64,000 nt of DNA from Marinobacter vulgaris (GCF_003344045.1 NZ_QFWX01000004.1:422046-486045), one strand, 5' to 3'. Positions 38,610-47,964 are shown, counted from the first letter of the stretch. Notes: generated by a model not told the origin, from the letters alone. Numbers and translations are program-made.

Positions 38610-39170
38610 TCACTTTTTTTGCTCTGAATCGTCATCCCCGCGATCCAGCCGCTGATGATCGTGCTCGGTCTCATCCCGGTACTCGCCTTCGATGATATCG
38701 CCATTGCGGTCGAACGGCCCCTGGCGGTCAAAAGGACGCTGTCGGCCGAACGGACTTTCGCCATCACCAAAAGGCCCTCGTTGCCCCGCGGTAAATGTGA
38801 AGCTGCCGCCCTGGCCTGCTACCACCATGCGTTTGAGGGCCTGGGCTGCGAGCCAGTGGCGGGAACCGGGAATCAGGCACAGGAAACCGATGGTGTCGGT
38901 CACAAAGCCGGGCGTCAGCAGCAGAGCGCCGCCCACCGCCAGAATCAGGCCTTCGGCCACTTCCCGCGCCGGCAGTTCACCGCTGTTGAGCCGCTGATTG
39001 GCTTTCAATAAGGTGGCAAGGCCCTGCTGACGCAGCAGGGCGGCACCGATAACCGCCGTCAGCAAAACCAGACCGACGGTGTTCAGGGCTCCAATGAGAG
39101 TTCCCACCTTGATCAGAATCGTCATCTCCACAATGGGCATGACGATGAATAAAAAAAGAAAAACGCCCAA
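38610..39170 (-). CDS. fxsA: FxsA family membrane protein
   Basis: FxsA is a small inner-membrane protein whose overproduction relieves F-exclusion of phage T7 in E. coli. Its normal role is unknown. Four hydrophobic segments ([64 protein letters not shown]) match the family. A hydrophilic tail rich in R, G, F, D follows. GGAGG five bases before a TTG favours the TTG at 39170. A longer frame to 39218 also begins with TTG. It lies upstream of groES, as fxsA does in other gammaproteobacteria. Confidence 0.85.
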   Translation of the reverse strand: MGVFLFLFIVMPIVEMTILIKVGTLIGALNTVGLVLLTAVIGAALLRQQGLATLLKANQRLNSGELPAREVAEGLILAVGGALLLTPGFVTDTIGFLCLIPGSRHWLAAQALKRMVVAGQGGSFTFTAGQRGPFGDGESPFGRQRPFDRQGPFDRNGDIIEGEYRDETEHDHQRLDRGDDDSEQKK

Positions 39171-39268
39171 AAGAGCCTCCCGGGAGTGCGCTGTGCCTGG
39201 TTGCGGCGGTTGTAACAAAGCAGTGGTATACTCGGACCCACCATTTCTCCACTACCTTAGGGCAAAAC

Positions 39269-40030
39269 ATGAAACTTCAAGATTCCGTGATTGCGATTAC
39301 CGGCGGCGGCCAGGGCCTTGGCCGTGCCATGGCAGAACATCTGGCCGCCAAGGGAGCCCGACTGGCACTGATCGACCTGATGCCCGAAAAGCTCGAAGAA
39401 ACAGCCGCAGCGTGCGACAAAGCCGGTGGCGACGCCAAAACCTACATCTGCAACGTGGCGAAAGAAGAAGACGTCGAGAAAACCTTTGCCGCCATCGTGG
39501 CGGATTTCGGCCAGCTTAATGGCCTGGTCAACAATGCCGGCATTCTCCGGGACGGGCTGTTGGTAAAAGCGAAAGAAGGCAAAGTCGAGAAGCGCATGGA
39601 ACTGTCCCAGTGGCAGGCGGTGATTGACGTGAACCTGACCGGCGTCTTCCTGTGCGGCCGCGAGGCAGCCACCCAGATGATCAACAACGGCAACGAAGGC
39701 GTGATCATTAACATCGCCTCCATTGCCCGCGCCGGCAACATGGGCCAGAGCAACTACTCCGCCGCCAAGGCCGGTGTCTCGGCACTGGTTCCGGTCTGGG
39801 CCAAAGAACTCGCCCGCTACGGCATCCGTTGCATGGGCATTGCCCCCGGCTTTATCGAGACCGAAATGACCGCCTCCATGAAACCCGAAGCCCTGGAAAG
39901 AATGACCGCCAGCATTCCCCTGAAGCGCATGGGCAAGCCGGAAGAGATCGCCTCCGCCGCGGCGTTCATCTTCGAAAACGACTACATGTCAGGCCGTATG
40001 CTTGAGGTTGATGGCGCTCTTCGGCTGTAA
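39269..40030 (+). CDS. Short-chain dehydrogenase, FabG-like 3-oxoacyl-ACP reductase
   Basis: The 253-residue SDR has the cofactor loop [12 protein letters not shown] in [12 protein letters not shown], the catalytic serine in [11 protein letters not shown], and YSAAKAG carrying tyrosine and lysine. Length and motifs match classical FabG-like NAD(P)H reductases. The substrate is not certain. No fab cluster surrounds it, so it is probably not the main FabG of fatty-acid synthesis. It is divergent from fxsA. Confidence 0.9.
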   Translation: MKLQDSVIAITGGGQGLGRAMAEHLAAKGARLALIDLMPEKLEETAAACDKAGGDAKTYICNVAKEEDVEKTFAAIVADFGQLNGLVNNAGILRDGLLVKAKEGKVEKRMELSQWQAVIDVNLTGVFLCGREAATQMINNGNEGVIINIASIARAGNMGQSNYSAAKAGVSALVPVWAKELARYGIRCMGIAPGFIETEMTASMKPEALERMTASIPLKRMGKPEEIASAAAFIFENDYMSGRMLEVDGALRL

Positions 40031-40100
40031 ACATTTGCCTGCGGGTTGGGGCTGGTCCTTTGGGGCTGACCTTTATCGATTGGGCCTTTGGGGCTGGCCC

Positions 40101-40183
40101 GGGGGTGGAATTCTCTTTTCTTTGGAAAAAGAACTCGCTTCGCTCAGACACCTTTTTCTGGCAGAAAAGAGAATCCCACCCCC
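40101..40183. repeat. Intergenic palindrome, family C, copy 1
   Basis: Arms 40101-40121 and 40163-40183 are 21-base inverted repeats with one mismatch. The interior reads TTCTTTGG...AAGAACTCGCTTCGCTCAGACACC...TTCTGGC, shared with copies at 40633-40709 and 51818-51907. The flank GGCTGGCCC also recurs. It sits between the SDR and the ATL gene, and spurious reading frames cross it. Confidence 0.85.
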
Positions 40184-40217
40184 AGACCGATCAGACATTG
40201 GCTCTTTCGCCCGGAGC

Positions 40218-40529
40218 CTACGGCCGCCACCCAAACTGCCGTATCAACACCTGTCCATCGACAACCAGAACGCCTTCCGCCCGCAAACTCTGGGCCTGCA
40301 CTTCGAACGCCTCACTACCCACTGGAAATGCGATCTTGCCATCACTTCTGATCACCCGATACCAGGGAATGGAATGTCCGGAGGGAAGTTTCCCCAGGGC
40401 CTTGCCGATATACCGGGCCTGCCGCCCCAACCCGGCCATGTGAGCAACCTGGCCGTAACTGGCAACTTTACCAACAGGGATAGCGGCGACGACTTGCCAG
40501 ATTTTCTCGTCTTTGGTCGGTTCGTTCAT
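40218..40529 (-). CDS. Alkyltransferase-like (ATL) DNA repair protein
   Basis: The 103-residue protein has the DNA-binding domain of O6-alkylguanine transferases (VGKVASYGQVAHMAGLGRQARYIGKAL). The active-site PCHRV is replaced by IPWYRVI, with W56 in place of cysteine. ATL proteins of this kind cannot transfer the alkyl group. They bind alkylated guanine and hand it to nucleotide excision repair. It stands between two copies of the family C palindrome. Confidence 0.93.
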   Translation of the reverse strand: MNEPTKDEKIWQVVAAIPVGKVASYGQVAHMAGLGRQARYIGKALGKLPSGHSIPWYRVIRSDGKIAFPVGSEAFEVQAQSLRAEGVLVVDGQVLIRQFGWRP

Positions 40530-40632
40530 ACAACCTGGATCTTAAGTTTTACTGGAAACTGGGATGTCAGATTACGGCTTTGCCCGACCCAGAAAAAGCC
40601 CACGATACCGGCAGAGCCGGAATCGGTCCGGA

Positions 40633-40709
40633 GGTGGGGGTGTCTTTTCTGCCAGAAAAAGGTGTCTGAACGAAGCGAGTTCTTTTTCCAAAGAAAAGGC
40701 ACCCCCACC
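40633..40709. repeat. Intergenic palindrome, family C, copy 2
   Basis: Arms 40633-40650 and 40692-40709 are 18-base inverted repeats with one mismatch. The core is the reverse complement of copy 1 and matches copy 3 almost base for base (GAACGAAGCGAG in place of GAGCGCAGCGAG). It lies between the ATL gene and the AmpG-like gene. Confidence 0.85.
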
Positions 40710-40751
40710 GCCGGGCCAGCCACCCGAACCATCAAGCTATAAAGTGTCGGA

Positions 40752-42050
40752 TTAAGCCTGCGCCTGACCCGACCTACTAGGTTCGCCGTCGACTTCTTCG
40801 TTACGGGGCGCCAAGGCATCCAGGCGTTCGCCTTTGCGGATCATGAACCAGGCCAAGAGTATTGCGGGTATGCCCATCAGACCAGCCACCAGGAAGAACT
40901 CCCCGTAGCCGAAACCGGCCACAACAATGCCGGAGAAACCCCCGATAAACTTGCCGGGCAAGGTCATCAGCGAACTGAACAGTGCGTACTGGGTTGCCGT
41001 GAACGCCGCGCTGGTCATGCTGGAGAGCCAGGCGATGAGTGCCACGTTGGCGATGCCGCCGCTGAGGTTATCGGCGCTGACCACCAGCGCCAGGGTGGAG
41101 ATATTCGGAGGGTATTGCGCCAGAACCACAAACAGCAGATTGGTGGCCGCCGTCATGATGGCACCGGTGAGCAGTATCTTGCGCACACCATAACGCACCA
41201 CCAGCACGCCGCCCACCAGGGAGCCGGCAATGGTCATGAAGAAGCCGAAGATCTTGGTGACATCCGCCACCTGGGTTTTGGAAAAGCCCATGAAATCCAG
41301 ATAGAAAGGATTGGCCATGACGCCCATGGCGATGTCCGATATGCGGTAGACCGCCACCATCACCAGGATCAGGATCGCCAGTTCCTTGTAGCGGCGGAAG
41401 AAATCCAGGAACGGCCCGGCCACCGCGGCATAGAACCAGCCAATAAAGCGCGCCAAACGGGGATTCAGGTGGGTCCGCTTGCCGGCTTCGTGTTCGATCT
41501 TTTCCGCAATATCCTGGGCGGCGGCAAAATGATTGACCGTCGGTTCCCGCACGATCAAGACTGTCGCCATGCCCACACCGACCAACAGCGCCATCACTTC
41601 GTAAGACACCTGCCAGGACCAGAACTCCGCCAGATACAACGCCCCTGCTCCGGCCACCAGCAGCGCCAGGCGATAACCGAATATATAGGTCGCCGCCAAT
41701 GCCGCCTGCAGCCGTTCCTCGGCAATCTCGATGCGGTAGGCATCGATGGCCACATCCTGGGTGGCAGAGGAAAACGCCACCAACAGACCACAGAACGCCA
41801 TCATTTCCGGCGCTGCGGTGGCATCCACATGAGCCATGAGGTAAAGACCAGTGGCTATGCCGGCCTGGGCCAGCAATATCCAGCTACGACGTTTGCCAAG
41901 AAGTCTGTCGAGAATGGGCAGCTTCACCCGGTCCACCACCGGGGCCCAGAACACCTTGATGGAGTAGGTAATCCCCAGCCAGCTGAAAAAGCCGATGGTG
42001 GCGGTTTCCACCCCCACATCCGCCAGCCGCGCGTTCAGGGTGGAGAACAC
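40752..42050 (-). CDS. ampG: AmpG-like major-facilitator permease (start uncertain)
   Basis: AmpG imports anhydromuropeptides for wall recycling. The protein has about 12 membrane helices, and the block ARLADVGVETATIGFFSWLGITYSIKVFWAPVVDR matches the AmpG family. The first canonical start is the GTG at 42050, but this cuts the first membrane helix. The same frame stays open upstream, encoding LALLRETVYTYTRWQVIALL and GFSAGLPFLLVFSTL, which is AmpG-like. The frame reaches the yajQ stop at 42180 without ATG, GTG or TTG. An ATC at 42164 or a CTG may be the real start, or a base may be in error. Confidence 0.8.
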   Translation of the reverse strand: MFSTLNARLADVGVETATIGFFSWLGITYSIKVFWAPVVDRVKLPILDRLLGKRRSWILLAQAGIATGLYLMAHVDATAAPEMMAFCGLLVAFSSATQDVAIDAYRIEIAEERLQAALAATYIFGYRLALLVAGAGALYLAEFWSWQVSYEVMALLVGVGMATVLIVREPTVNHFAAAQDIAEKIEHEAGKRTHLNPRLARFIGWFYAAVAGPFLDFFRRYKELAILILVMVAVYRISDIAMGVMANPFYLDFMGFSKTQVADVTKIFGFFMTIAGSLVGGVLVVRYGVRKILLTGAIMTAATNLLFVVLAQYPPNISTLALVVSADNLSGGIANVALIAWLSSMTSAAFTATQYALFSSLMTLPGKFIGGFSGIVVAGFGYGEFFLVAGLMGIPAILLAWFMIRKGERLDALAPRNEEVDGEPSRSGQAQA

Positions 42051-42179
42051 CAGCAGAAACGGCAGGCCCGCGGAAAAGCCCAGAAACAGAAGTGCGATGA
42101 CCTGCCAGCGGGTATAGGTGTAAACGGTTTCCCTGAGCAGAGCCAGGTTGCTGCTGGATAAGATGGTTCGCCCCCGGGG

Positions 42180-42662
42180 TCAGTCGCGGAAATTGTTGAA
42201 TTGCAGGGGCACGTCCAGCTCGGCTTCTTTCAGCAGCGCAATGGCCGTTTGCAGATCGTCACGCTTCTTGCCTTTTACCCGCACCTTGTCGCCCTCGATG
42301 CTGGTCTGGACCTTGAGCTTGCCATCCTTGATCATTTTCACAATCTTCTTGGCCATATCCGCTTCAATGCCCTGCTTCAGCTCCAGGTGCTGCTTGACCA
42401 GTTTGCCGGACTTGCTCTCACCCTTTTCAGACAGCGCACGGGTATCGATATTGCGTTTGGCAAAGGCCATTCTCAGCATGTCCATCAGCTGTTCCAGCTG
42501 GAACTCCTGCTCGGCACTAATGGTGATGCCTTTATCGTCCAGCTCGATATCCGCTTCTACATTCTTGAAATCCCAGCGATTGCCCAGCTCGCGTTTGGCC
42601 TGGTCAACGGCGTTGGTGACTTCATGCATATCGATTTCAGAAACTATGTCAAAAGAAGGCAT
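42180..42662 (-). CDS. yajQ: YajQ family cyclic-di-GMP-binding protein
   Basis: The 160-residue protein begins MPSFDIVSEIDMHEVTNAVDQAKRE and ends with NFRD, as YajQ proteins do. YajQ binds nucleotides and tRNA, and in Xanthomonas and Pseudomonas it binds cyclic-di-GMP and affects virulence gene expression. It has two ferredoxin-like halves. It is followed by the AmpG-like gene in the same frame, with the two reading frames abutting at the stop. Confidence 0.95.
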   Translation of the reverse strand: MPSFDIVSEIDMHEVTNAVDQAKRELGNRWDFKNVEADIELDDKGITISAEQEFQLEQLMDMLRMAFAKRNIDTRALSEKGESKSGKLVKQHLELKQGIEADMAKKIVKMIKDGKLKVQTSIEGDKVRVKGKKRDDLQTAIALLKEAELDVPLQFNNFRD

Positions 42663-42869
42663 GGCGTGTTCTCACTCTTTGCATGGATGCACAGATTTTT
42701 CGTGGTGCGAAAGCATACCAATACCGGAGCAGTACCGCATCTGGCAATGAACTGGCGAGTCGCAATAACAATGCACCCACGGCAGGCACACACTCCGTAA
42801 CACCCCGACACACATCACAAACAGACTCCCTCACGCAAAGATTCTATTCTGCAAGGGTGGATTTAAGCA

Positions 42870-43002
42870 GTATCCCCCATGGCGGAGGGGCCGGGTTGTA
42901 CCTCCGCCGCCAAATGGGGAAAAGTCCGCAGGATTAAGGAATTCTTCAGGCACTCTATCGTTCTTTCCTTGTTTCTTAGCCAGCTTCTTAGCTGGCTTTT
43001 TT
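42870..43002 (+). ncRNA. Candidate structured small RNA with its own terminator
   Basis: No convincing gene occupies 42663-43215. Within it, CCCCAT plus GGCGGAGG (42875-42888) pairs with CCTCCGCC (42901-42908) and ATGGGG (42914-42919), giving a 14-base-pair stem with one five-base bulge. Downstream, AGCCAGC-TTCTTA-GCTGGCT followed by six T (42978-43002) is a strong plus-strand terminator with no plus-strand gene before it. A TATTCT at 42845 could be a -10 box but no -35 box is clear. The 5' end is a guess. Confidence 0.35.
42978..43002 (+). terminator. Rho-independent terminator without an upstream gene
   Basis: A seven-base stem AGCCAGC/GCTGGCT with loop TTCTTA and a six-T run is oriented for plus-strand transcription. 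The nearest plus-strand gene is over 2.9 kb upstream. Confidence 0.75.
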
Positions 43003-43075
43003 ATGCCCGGAATTTGCCCCGAAACAAGTTCTTGCACTGGCCCAACAGTTAACGGCGTCAACCCCAAGCTCAAAC

Positions 43076-43186
43076 GAGCAAGGCCGGTGCAGGCTTTCAG
43101 AAACGTGGAGCGCCAGGGATGGCGCGACCGAGCCCTACAGGGACGTATCCACGGGCATTTTCTGAAAGCCTGCACCGGCCTTGCTC
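43076..43186. repeat. Structured intergenic repeat, copy B (double-hairpin palindrome)
   Basis: Arms 43076-43103 and 43159-43186 are a perfect 28-base inverted repeat. The interior holds GCGCC-AGGGAT-GGCGC (43110-43125) and TAC-AGGGAC-GTA (43136-43147). This is the same plan as copy A at 25794-25905, with shared arm core GCAGGCTTTC. It lies 29 bases past the argG stop. Confidence 0.85.
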
Positions 43187-43215
43187 AGGCACCGATGCTC
43201 GGCACACCATCAGTT

Positions 43216-44427
43216 TTAGAGCTTGCGACCTTTACCAGCCGCAATCCGCAACCGAAGCGCATTCAGTTTGATAAAGCCTTCCGCATCCTTCTGGTCATAC
43301 GCTCCCTGATCTTCCTCAAAGGTCGCAATCTTCTCATCAAACAGCGAATCGTCAGACTTACGCCCGACCACATCCACATTGCCCTTGTAGAGCTTCAACC
43401 GCACGGTGCCGTTGACATAGGTCTGGGTCTGATCGATCAGCGCCTGCAGCGCCTCGCGCTCCGGTGACCACCAGTAACCGTTGTAAATCACCTCCGCGTA
43501 ACGCGGCATGATGCTGTCTTTCAGGTGTGCCACTTCCCGGTCCAGGGTAATGGACTCGATGGCACGGTGGGCCCGCAGCATCACGGTACCGCCCGGGGTC
43601 TCGTAGCAGCCGCGGGACTTCATGCCCACGTAACGGTTCTCGACAATGTCCAGACGCCCAATACCGTTATCGCCTGCCACCTTGTTCAGGGTTTCCAGCA
43701 CCACGTGAGGCTTCATCTCCTGACCATCGATGGCCACGATATCACCCTGCTTGTAGGTCAGTTCGATGTAGGTCGGTGTTTCCGGAGCCGCTTCCGGAGA
43801 CACGCTCCAGCGCCACATGTCTTCCTCGGCTTCCGCCCAGGGATCTTCCAGGTTCATGCCTTCGTAGGAAATGTGCAGCAGGTTCGCGTCCATGGAGTAA
43901 GGGGACTTGCCCTTCTTCATCTCCACCGGAATGTTGCGTTCCTCACAGTAGGCCAGCAGCTTTTCACGGGAATTCAGATCCCACTCGCGCCAGGGTGCAA
44001 TCACCTTCACTCCCGGCTTCAGGGCATAGGCACCCAGCTCAAACCGCACCTGGTCGTTGCCCTTGCCGGTCGCACCGTGGGAGATCGCATCGGCACCGGT
44101 TTCATTGGCAATCTCGATCAGACGACGAGAGATCAGCGGACGAGCGATGGAGGTACCCAGCAGGTACTCCCCTTCATAAATGGTGTTGGCGCGGAACATC
44201 GGGAACACGTAGTCGCGCACGAACTCCTCGCGCAGGTCCTCAATATAGATTTCCTTGACCCCCAACGCCTCGGCCTTGGTGCGTGCCGGGGCCACTTCCT
44301 CGCCCTGGCCGATGTCGGCGGTAAAGGTTACCACCTCGCACTCATAGGTATCCTGCAACCAACGAACGATTACCGAGGTATCCAGGCCACCGGAATAGGC
44401 CAGAACCACCTTTTTAATATCAGACAT
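43216..44427 (-). CDS. argG: Argininosuccinate synthase ArgG
   Basis: ArgG joins citrulline and aspartate with ATP in arginine synthesis. The N-terminal PP-loop [15 protein letters not shown] is diagnostic, and [14 protein letters not shown] and [14 protein letters not shown] follow as in the family. The 403 residues match the short bacterial form. It is a single gene. Copy B of the structured repeat lies just past its stop. Confidence 0.98.
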   Translation of the reverse strand: MSDIKKVVLAYSGGLDTSVIVRWLQDTYECEVVTFTADIGQGEEVAPARTKAEALGVKEIYIEDLREEFVRDYVFPMFRANTIYEGEYLLGTSIARPLISRRLIEIANETGADAISHGATGKGNDQVRFELGAYALKPGVKVIAPWREWDLNSREKLLAYCEERNIPVEMKKGKSPYSMDANLLHISYEGMNLEDPWAEAEEDMWRWSVSPEAAPETPTYIELTYKQGDIVAIDGQEMKPHVVLETLNKVAGDNGIGRLDIVENRYVGMKSRGCYETPGGTVMLRAHRAIESITLDREVAHLKDSIMPRYAEVIYNGYWWSPEREALQALIDQTQTYVNGTVRLKLYKGNVDVVGRKSDDSLFDEKIATFEEDQGAYDQKDAEGFIKLNALRLRIAAGKGRKL

Positions 44428-44502
44428 GCCCTTGCTCCAGACTGAACAGAATGGATGTATCGAAAATAAGCAGCGTATTGTACGGGACAGCGGGGGGAAT
44501 GG

Positions 44503-45306
44503 CTATTGGACGGACAGGAGGGTGGCCGGTTTGTAGGCGCTCTCAACCTTGCCATAAAAGATCTCACGGAGTTCGCCATCTGCCTGCATCCGCTCCAGGG
44601 CAGCACTGAACTTGCGAGCCGCTTCTGGCCGGCTTGCGGCCCGGGACATGTAAAGCGTGCCGGTCAGGCCGGGAACATGCTGTTTGTAGCGCAACGTGTC
44701 CCGACTCATATTCAGGGATGACAAAGTCCGGTAAATGTTGTGGTCACTGGCCAGTATTGCGGAGATCCGCCCCACCGTGAGCAACTCTAACGCCTGGCTG
44801 ACGGCGTTTACCGGAACCTTCAAAACGTCAGTGTCTGCCTCAAAGGCCTCGCCAAGGTAAGTCCCGCGAATATACGCCACCCGTTTCCCCTTCAATGCCG
44901 CCAGCGTCAACGGGTAATCGGAGTATGCCATCGCAGCCAACAGAATGTTCACTTCGGACACCGAAGACACGTTGACCGCCTCAATATCCAGCTCAGGGCT
45001 CTGAAACAGAATACTGAAGTTCGCGGCACCGGATCGTAGCTCAACGATTGCGCGCCGTAGCGGTCTTAATTGGGGTATCACGGGAATACCGGTTATCTCG
45101 GAAAGCCGATCGACAACCTCAATCAGGCTGCCCTTTTGCTGACCACCATCGTCTTCGTAGCCCCAGGGCCAGACATCGGGAATAGAGAAGGTCACTGGCT
45201 CCTGGCCATTCTGCTCCGCAGCAAAGGCAGGAGAGGCTTGCAGAGCCGTGAGCACGATCAGAAACCATCCGGCCATCAATACCGGCGTTCGGCTAGCCGG
45301 GCGCAA
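44503..45306 (-). CDS. Periplasmic solute-binding protein (SBP family 3)
   Basis: An N-terminal signal peptide ends near ASPAFAAEQN. The mature protein has the two-lobe fold of amino-acid-type binding proteins, seen in LTLAALKGKRVAYIRGTYLGEAF and ERMQADGELREIFYGKVE. No permease or ATPase gene is nearby, so it may serve as a sensor-like or orphan protein. The frame opens with TTG directly after the fliS stop. An ATG at 45276 would still leave a signal peptide. Its position behind fliS is unusual. Confidence 0.8.
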   Translation of the reverse strand: MRPASRTPVLMAGWFLIVLTALQASPAFAAEQNGQEPVTFSIPDVWPWGYEDDGGQQKGSLIEVVDRLSEITGIPVIPQLRPLRRAIVELRSGAANFSILFQSPELDIEAVNVSSVSEVNILLAAMAYSDYPLTLAALKGKRVAYIRGTYLGEAFEADTDVLKVPVNAVSQALELLTVGRISAILASDHNIYRTLSSLNMSRDTLRYKQHVPGLTGTLYMSRAASRPEAARKFSAALERMQADGELREIFYGKVESAYKPATLLSVQ

Positions 45307-45708
45307 TCACACTGCCTGCTGCTGCAGTGAGGCGGCCTCTTCGCGAATACCGTCCCAGCCTTCCTTGATGGAGCGAAGCAGGTCTGCCACTTCGTCCAGT
45401 TTGGCGACGTCGTTTTTGGCATTGGCCTGGAACAGGGTGCGCTCCATGTAGTCGTAAAGCGATTCCAGGCGCAACGCCAGATCGCCGCCTTTTTCAAAAT
45501 CCAGGAAGCCACGAAGGCCGCCAATAATTTCAATGGCCTTGGAAATCAGCTTGCCCTTACCCTCGTAATCCTTGGCCTGCATCCGGGCCTTGGCCATGTT
45601 GATGCGCTCCAGGGCTCCGTTATAGAGCAGGTGGATCAGCTTGTGGGGATCGGCATCAGTGATGCTGGTTTGGGTGTTGACCCGCTGGTAAGCCTGTAAA
45701 CCGTTCAT
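45307..45708 (-). CDS. fliS: Flagellar export chaperone FliS
   Basis: FliS binds unpolymerised flagellin in the cytoplasm and keeps it export-competent. The N-terminus MNGLQAYQRVNTQTSITDADPHKLIHLLYNGALERI is typical. The four-helix bundle fills 133 residues. The ATG at 45708 has GAGGT in place. A longer frame would add ten non-family residues. It follows fliD by 36 bases. Confidence 0.95.
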   Translation of the reverse strand: MNGLQAYQRVNTQTSITDADPHKLIHLLYNGALERINMAKARMQAKDYEGKGKLISKAIEIIGGLRGFLDFEKGGDLALRLESLYDYMERTLFQANAKNDVAKLDEVADLLRSIKEGWDGIREEAASLQQQAV

Positions 45709-45744
45709 ATATGACCTCGTTGTTCGCTCTTCAAGCAATAATCA

Positions 45745-47739
45745 TCAATTATTGTTGCGATTGTTCTGCGGTGCCAATGCAGCAAGCTGCTGGGTGACGT
45801 AGTCGCGAGTGCTGTTCAATTGGGATATCAGCGAATCCGCAGCTGAAAACTGACTGACCAGGCGCTCGCGATACGACGTGATACGTTCTTCCAGCCGTAC
45901 TCGGCTATCCTGTATCTGCTCCAGTTCCCGGTTGAGACTATCGGTGCGGGATTCAATAGCACCACCGGCACCAACCATGTTGGTGACCAGATCCACCGTA
46001 CGCTCGCCAACACCCTCGATAAACTGGATGGAACCACGGCTGCCGGCCTGATCACCAAGAATTCTTACCTGCAACCCCGAAGCGCCACCGTTACCGCTGC
46101 CAAGGAAAAGCACTTGCCCATCGCCTTCCGCAGCTCGGCCATCAATGGTGCCCGCCACATCCCTGCCATCGGTGCTGGTGGTCGTGCCAAGGCCGAACGT
46201 AGCCGCGCCTTCAGCTGATGTCAGCGATACACTTGATTCATTGCCATACTCGGAAGAGGTGAACGCCAGTCTGCCATTCTCATCGAGTCCAGCCTGGATC
46301 GATACCCCGGCTGCATTCAATGCATTATTCGAATCGAGTTGTGCCTGAATGTCATCCAACAATGCCTGTTGGGAGATGTCCGCACCCTGGGTGAGCTGTA
46401 GATTAACCGCAAGGTCACCGTTGACCGACAGTGACAACTCATCATTACTGGCATCAATTTGAAAAGGCCCTGCCCCCAGTGCCGCGCCAGCTACCAACTG
46501 GCCCCGTGTCGCCGGCTGGGTTACGTTAATGTCGTACTTACCAGGCGCTGTATCCAAGCCGCTTCGCACGAACTCGACCTGACTGTCCGTTGTTCTGCCC
46601 TGCTCGGCAAAAAGCGCGGTTACATCGTCCGGGTTTGCCTTAAGCTTTTCTTCAAACCTGGCCCGATCAAACTCAAGGCCGCCGGTTTCAAAATTCGTGG
46701 TAATACCCACATCCGCCAGGCTGCGCACACTGGCGTTCTCCATACCCGGCACCACGCGGGTCAGAATGTTGCGCAACTGGTTCTGGATCCCGCGCACTGT
46801 AGAATCCCCGGTCAGCAGGCTGCCCTGGCCCGATTCGGAGTTGAAACCTGCAAGACTGTCGATGGTGGACTGCAAACCATTGAACTTGTCTACGAAGCCC
46901 TGAACCCGATCGGAAACCGCGCCCAGATCCTGATTCACGCTGACAGTAGACGTACCTTTGTCCTTGATATCGAAAGTCAGGCCATCGATGACGTTTTCGA
47001 AGGTATTGCTGGAACGCGTGACGTCGATGCCATTGATCTTCATCACCGCATCATTGGCGGCAATGGTTTCCTGCAGGCCGGAACCGGCATCCATGCCAGT
47101 ATTAAACGCGAAGCGGGAAAGACCTTGGTCATCCGTATTGGTGCCACCAGTATCACCCGTGACCGAGATGCTGACAGCATTGGCTGTGCCGGTTTCATCA
47201 GCAGACATCACCAACTGGTAGCCGCTACCGGTATCGATCACCCCGGCAGACACGCCTGCATTCGCCTCGTTGATGGCATTCGCCAGGCCCTGCAGCGTGT
47301 CGTTACTGTTATCAATCGTGATATCGGTAACCTTGTCACCCACCGAAAGCTGTAACGTACCCTGGCCAACGCTGGTGGAATCCCGGTCGGCAAACGCCGT
47401 CCGAGAAGCCAACGCCTGCGCCGACGCCAGACTGGTCACCTCTACGCTGTAGGTACCGCGACTGGCTTTGGTGCTATCAACCGAAACGCCGATATTTTCA
47501 TTGGTAGAGGTGGCAGAGAACGCCTTCAGGTTGTCCGGCGAGCTCAGCTGTCGCATTGGCAGGCGCAACTCGGTAACCGCACTGCGCAGCTTGCCGTAAG
47601 CTGACAACAAGGCTTCAGTCTGTTGTGTCTCCCGGGTAAGCCGCGTTTCCGTCGGCTTACGCTCGGCGGCAACCAACTGGTCAACCAGATCCGCGTTCAA
47701 CACCCCGGAACCAACGCCTAACGATGAAATACCTGCCAT
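45745..47739 (-). CDS. fliD: Flagellar filament cap protein FliD
   Basis: FliD forms the pentameric cap that inserts flagellin at the filament tip. The N-terminal D0 domain MAGISSLGVGSGVLNADLVDQLVAAERKP and the C-terminal helical region FSAADSLISQLNSTRDYVTQQLAAL are conserved. The middle repeats carry the flagellin-hook IN motif. GAGGAGG seven bases before the ATG at 47739 selects it over a start two codons earlier. The 664 residues are on the long side. It lies between flaG and fliS. Confidence 0.96.
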   Translation of the reverse strand: MAGISSLGVGSGVLNADLVDQLVAAERKPTETRLTRETQQTEALLSAYGKLRSAVTELRLPMRQLSSPDNLKAFSATSTNENIGVSVDSTKASRGTYSVEVTSLASAQALASRTAFADRDSTSVGQGTLQLSVGDKVTDITIDNSNDTLQGLANAINEANAGVSAGVIDTGSGYQLVMSADETGTANAVSISVTGDTGGTNTDDQGLSRFAFNTGMDAGSGLQETIAANDAVMKINGIDVTRSSNTFENVIDGLTFDIKDKGTSTVSVNQDLGAVSDRVQGFVDKFNGLQSTIDSLAGFNSESGQGSLLTGDSTVRGIQNQLRNILTRVVPGMENASVRSLADVGITTNFETGGLEFDRARFEEKLKANPDDVTALFAEQGRTTDSQVEFVRSGLDTAPGKYDINVTQPATRGQLVAGAALGAGPFQIDASNDELSLSVNGDLAVNLQLTQGADISQQALLDDIQAQLDSNNALNAAGVSIQAGLDENGRLAFTSSEYGNESSVSLTSAEGAATFGLGTTTSTDGRDVAGTIDGRAAEGDGQVLFLGSGNGGASGLQVRILGDQAGSRGSIQFIEGVGERTVDLVTNMVGAGGAIESRTDSLNRELEQIQDSRVRLEERITSYRERLVSQFSAADSLISQLNSTRDYVTQQLAALAPQNNRNNN

Positions 47740-47964
47740 AACCATGCCTCCTCAAGGGGGCGAATCAATATGCTGTAATACTTAGCGGCAGCAAGCGGCA
47801 AAACTTTACCGCACCCCTCGAAATTTATAGCCTGCACCCCTTGCCGGAGAGGGCCGGGGAGAGCCACCAAAACCCTCCCCAAAACGCAGAACACCGCCGG
47901 CCCCTCTCGGGTAAGGCGGTGCTGATAATCCGTCATTTAAGTCAGCGGCAAAAGCGGAAAGCCT

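Noticed and set aside
40002..40742. Long reading frame spanning the ATL gene region on the opposite strand
   Set aside because: It crosses two family C palindromes, shadows the real ATL gene and has no family features.
42831..43175. A 114-codon minus-strand frame over the yajQ-argG gap
   Set aside because: Half of it is translated from the structured repeat. Such frames recur wherever the repeat occurs and are not evidence of a protein.
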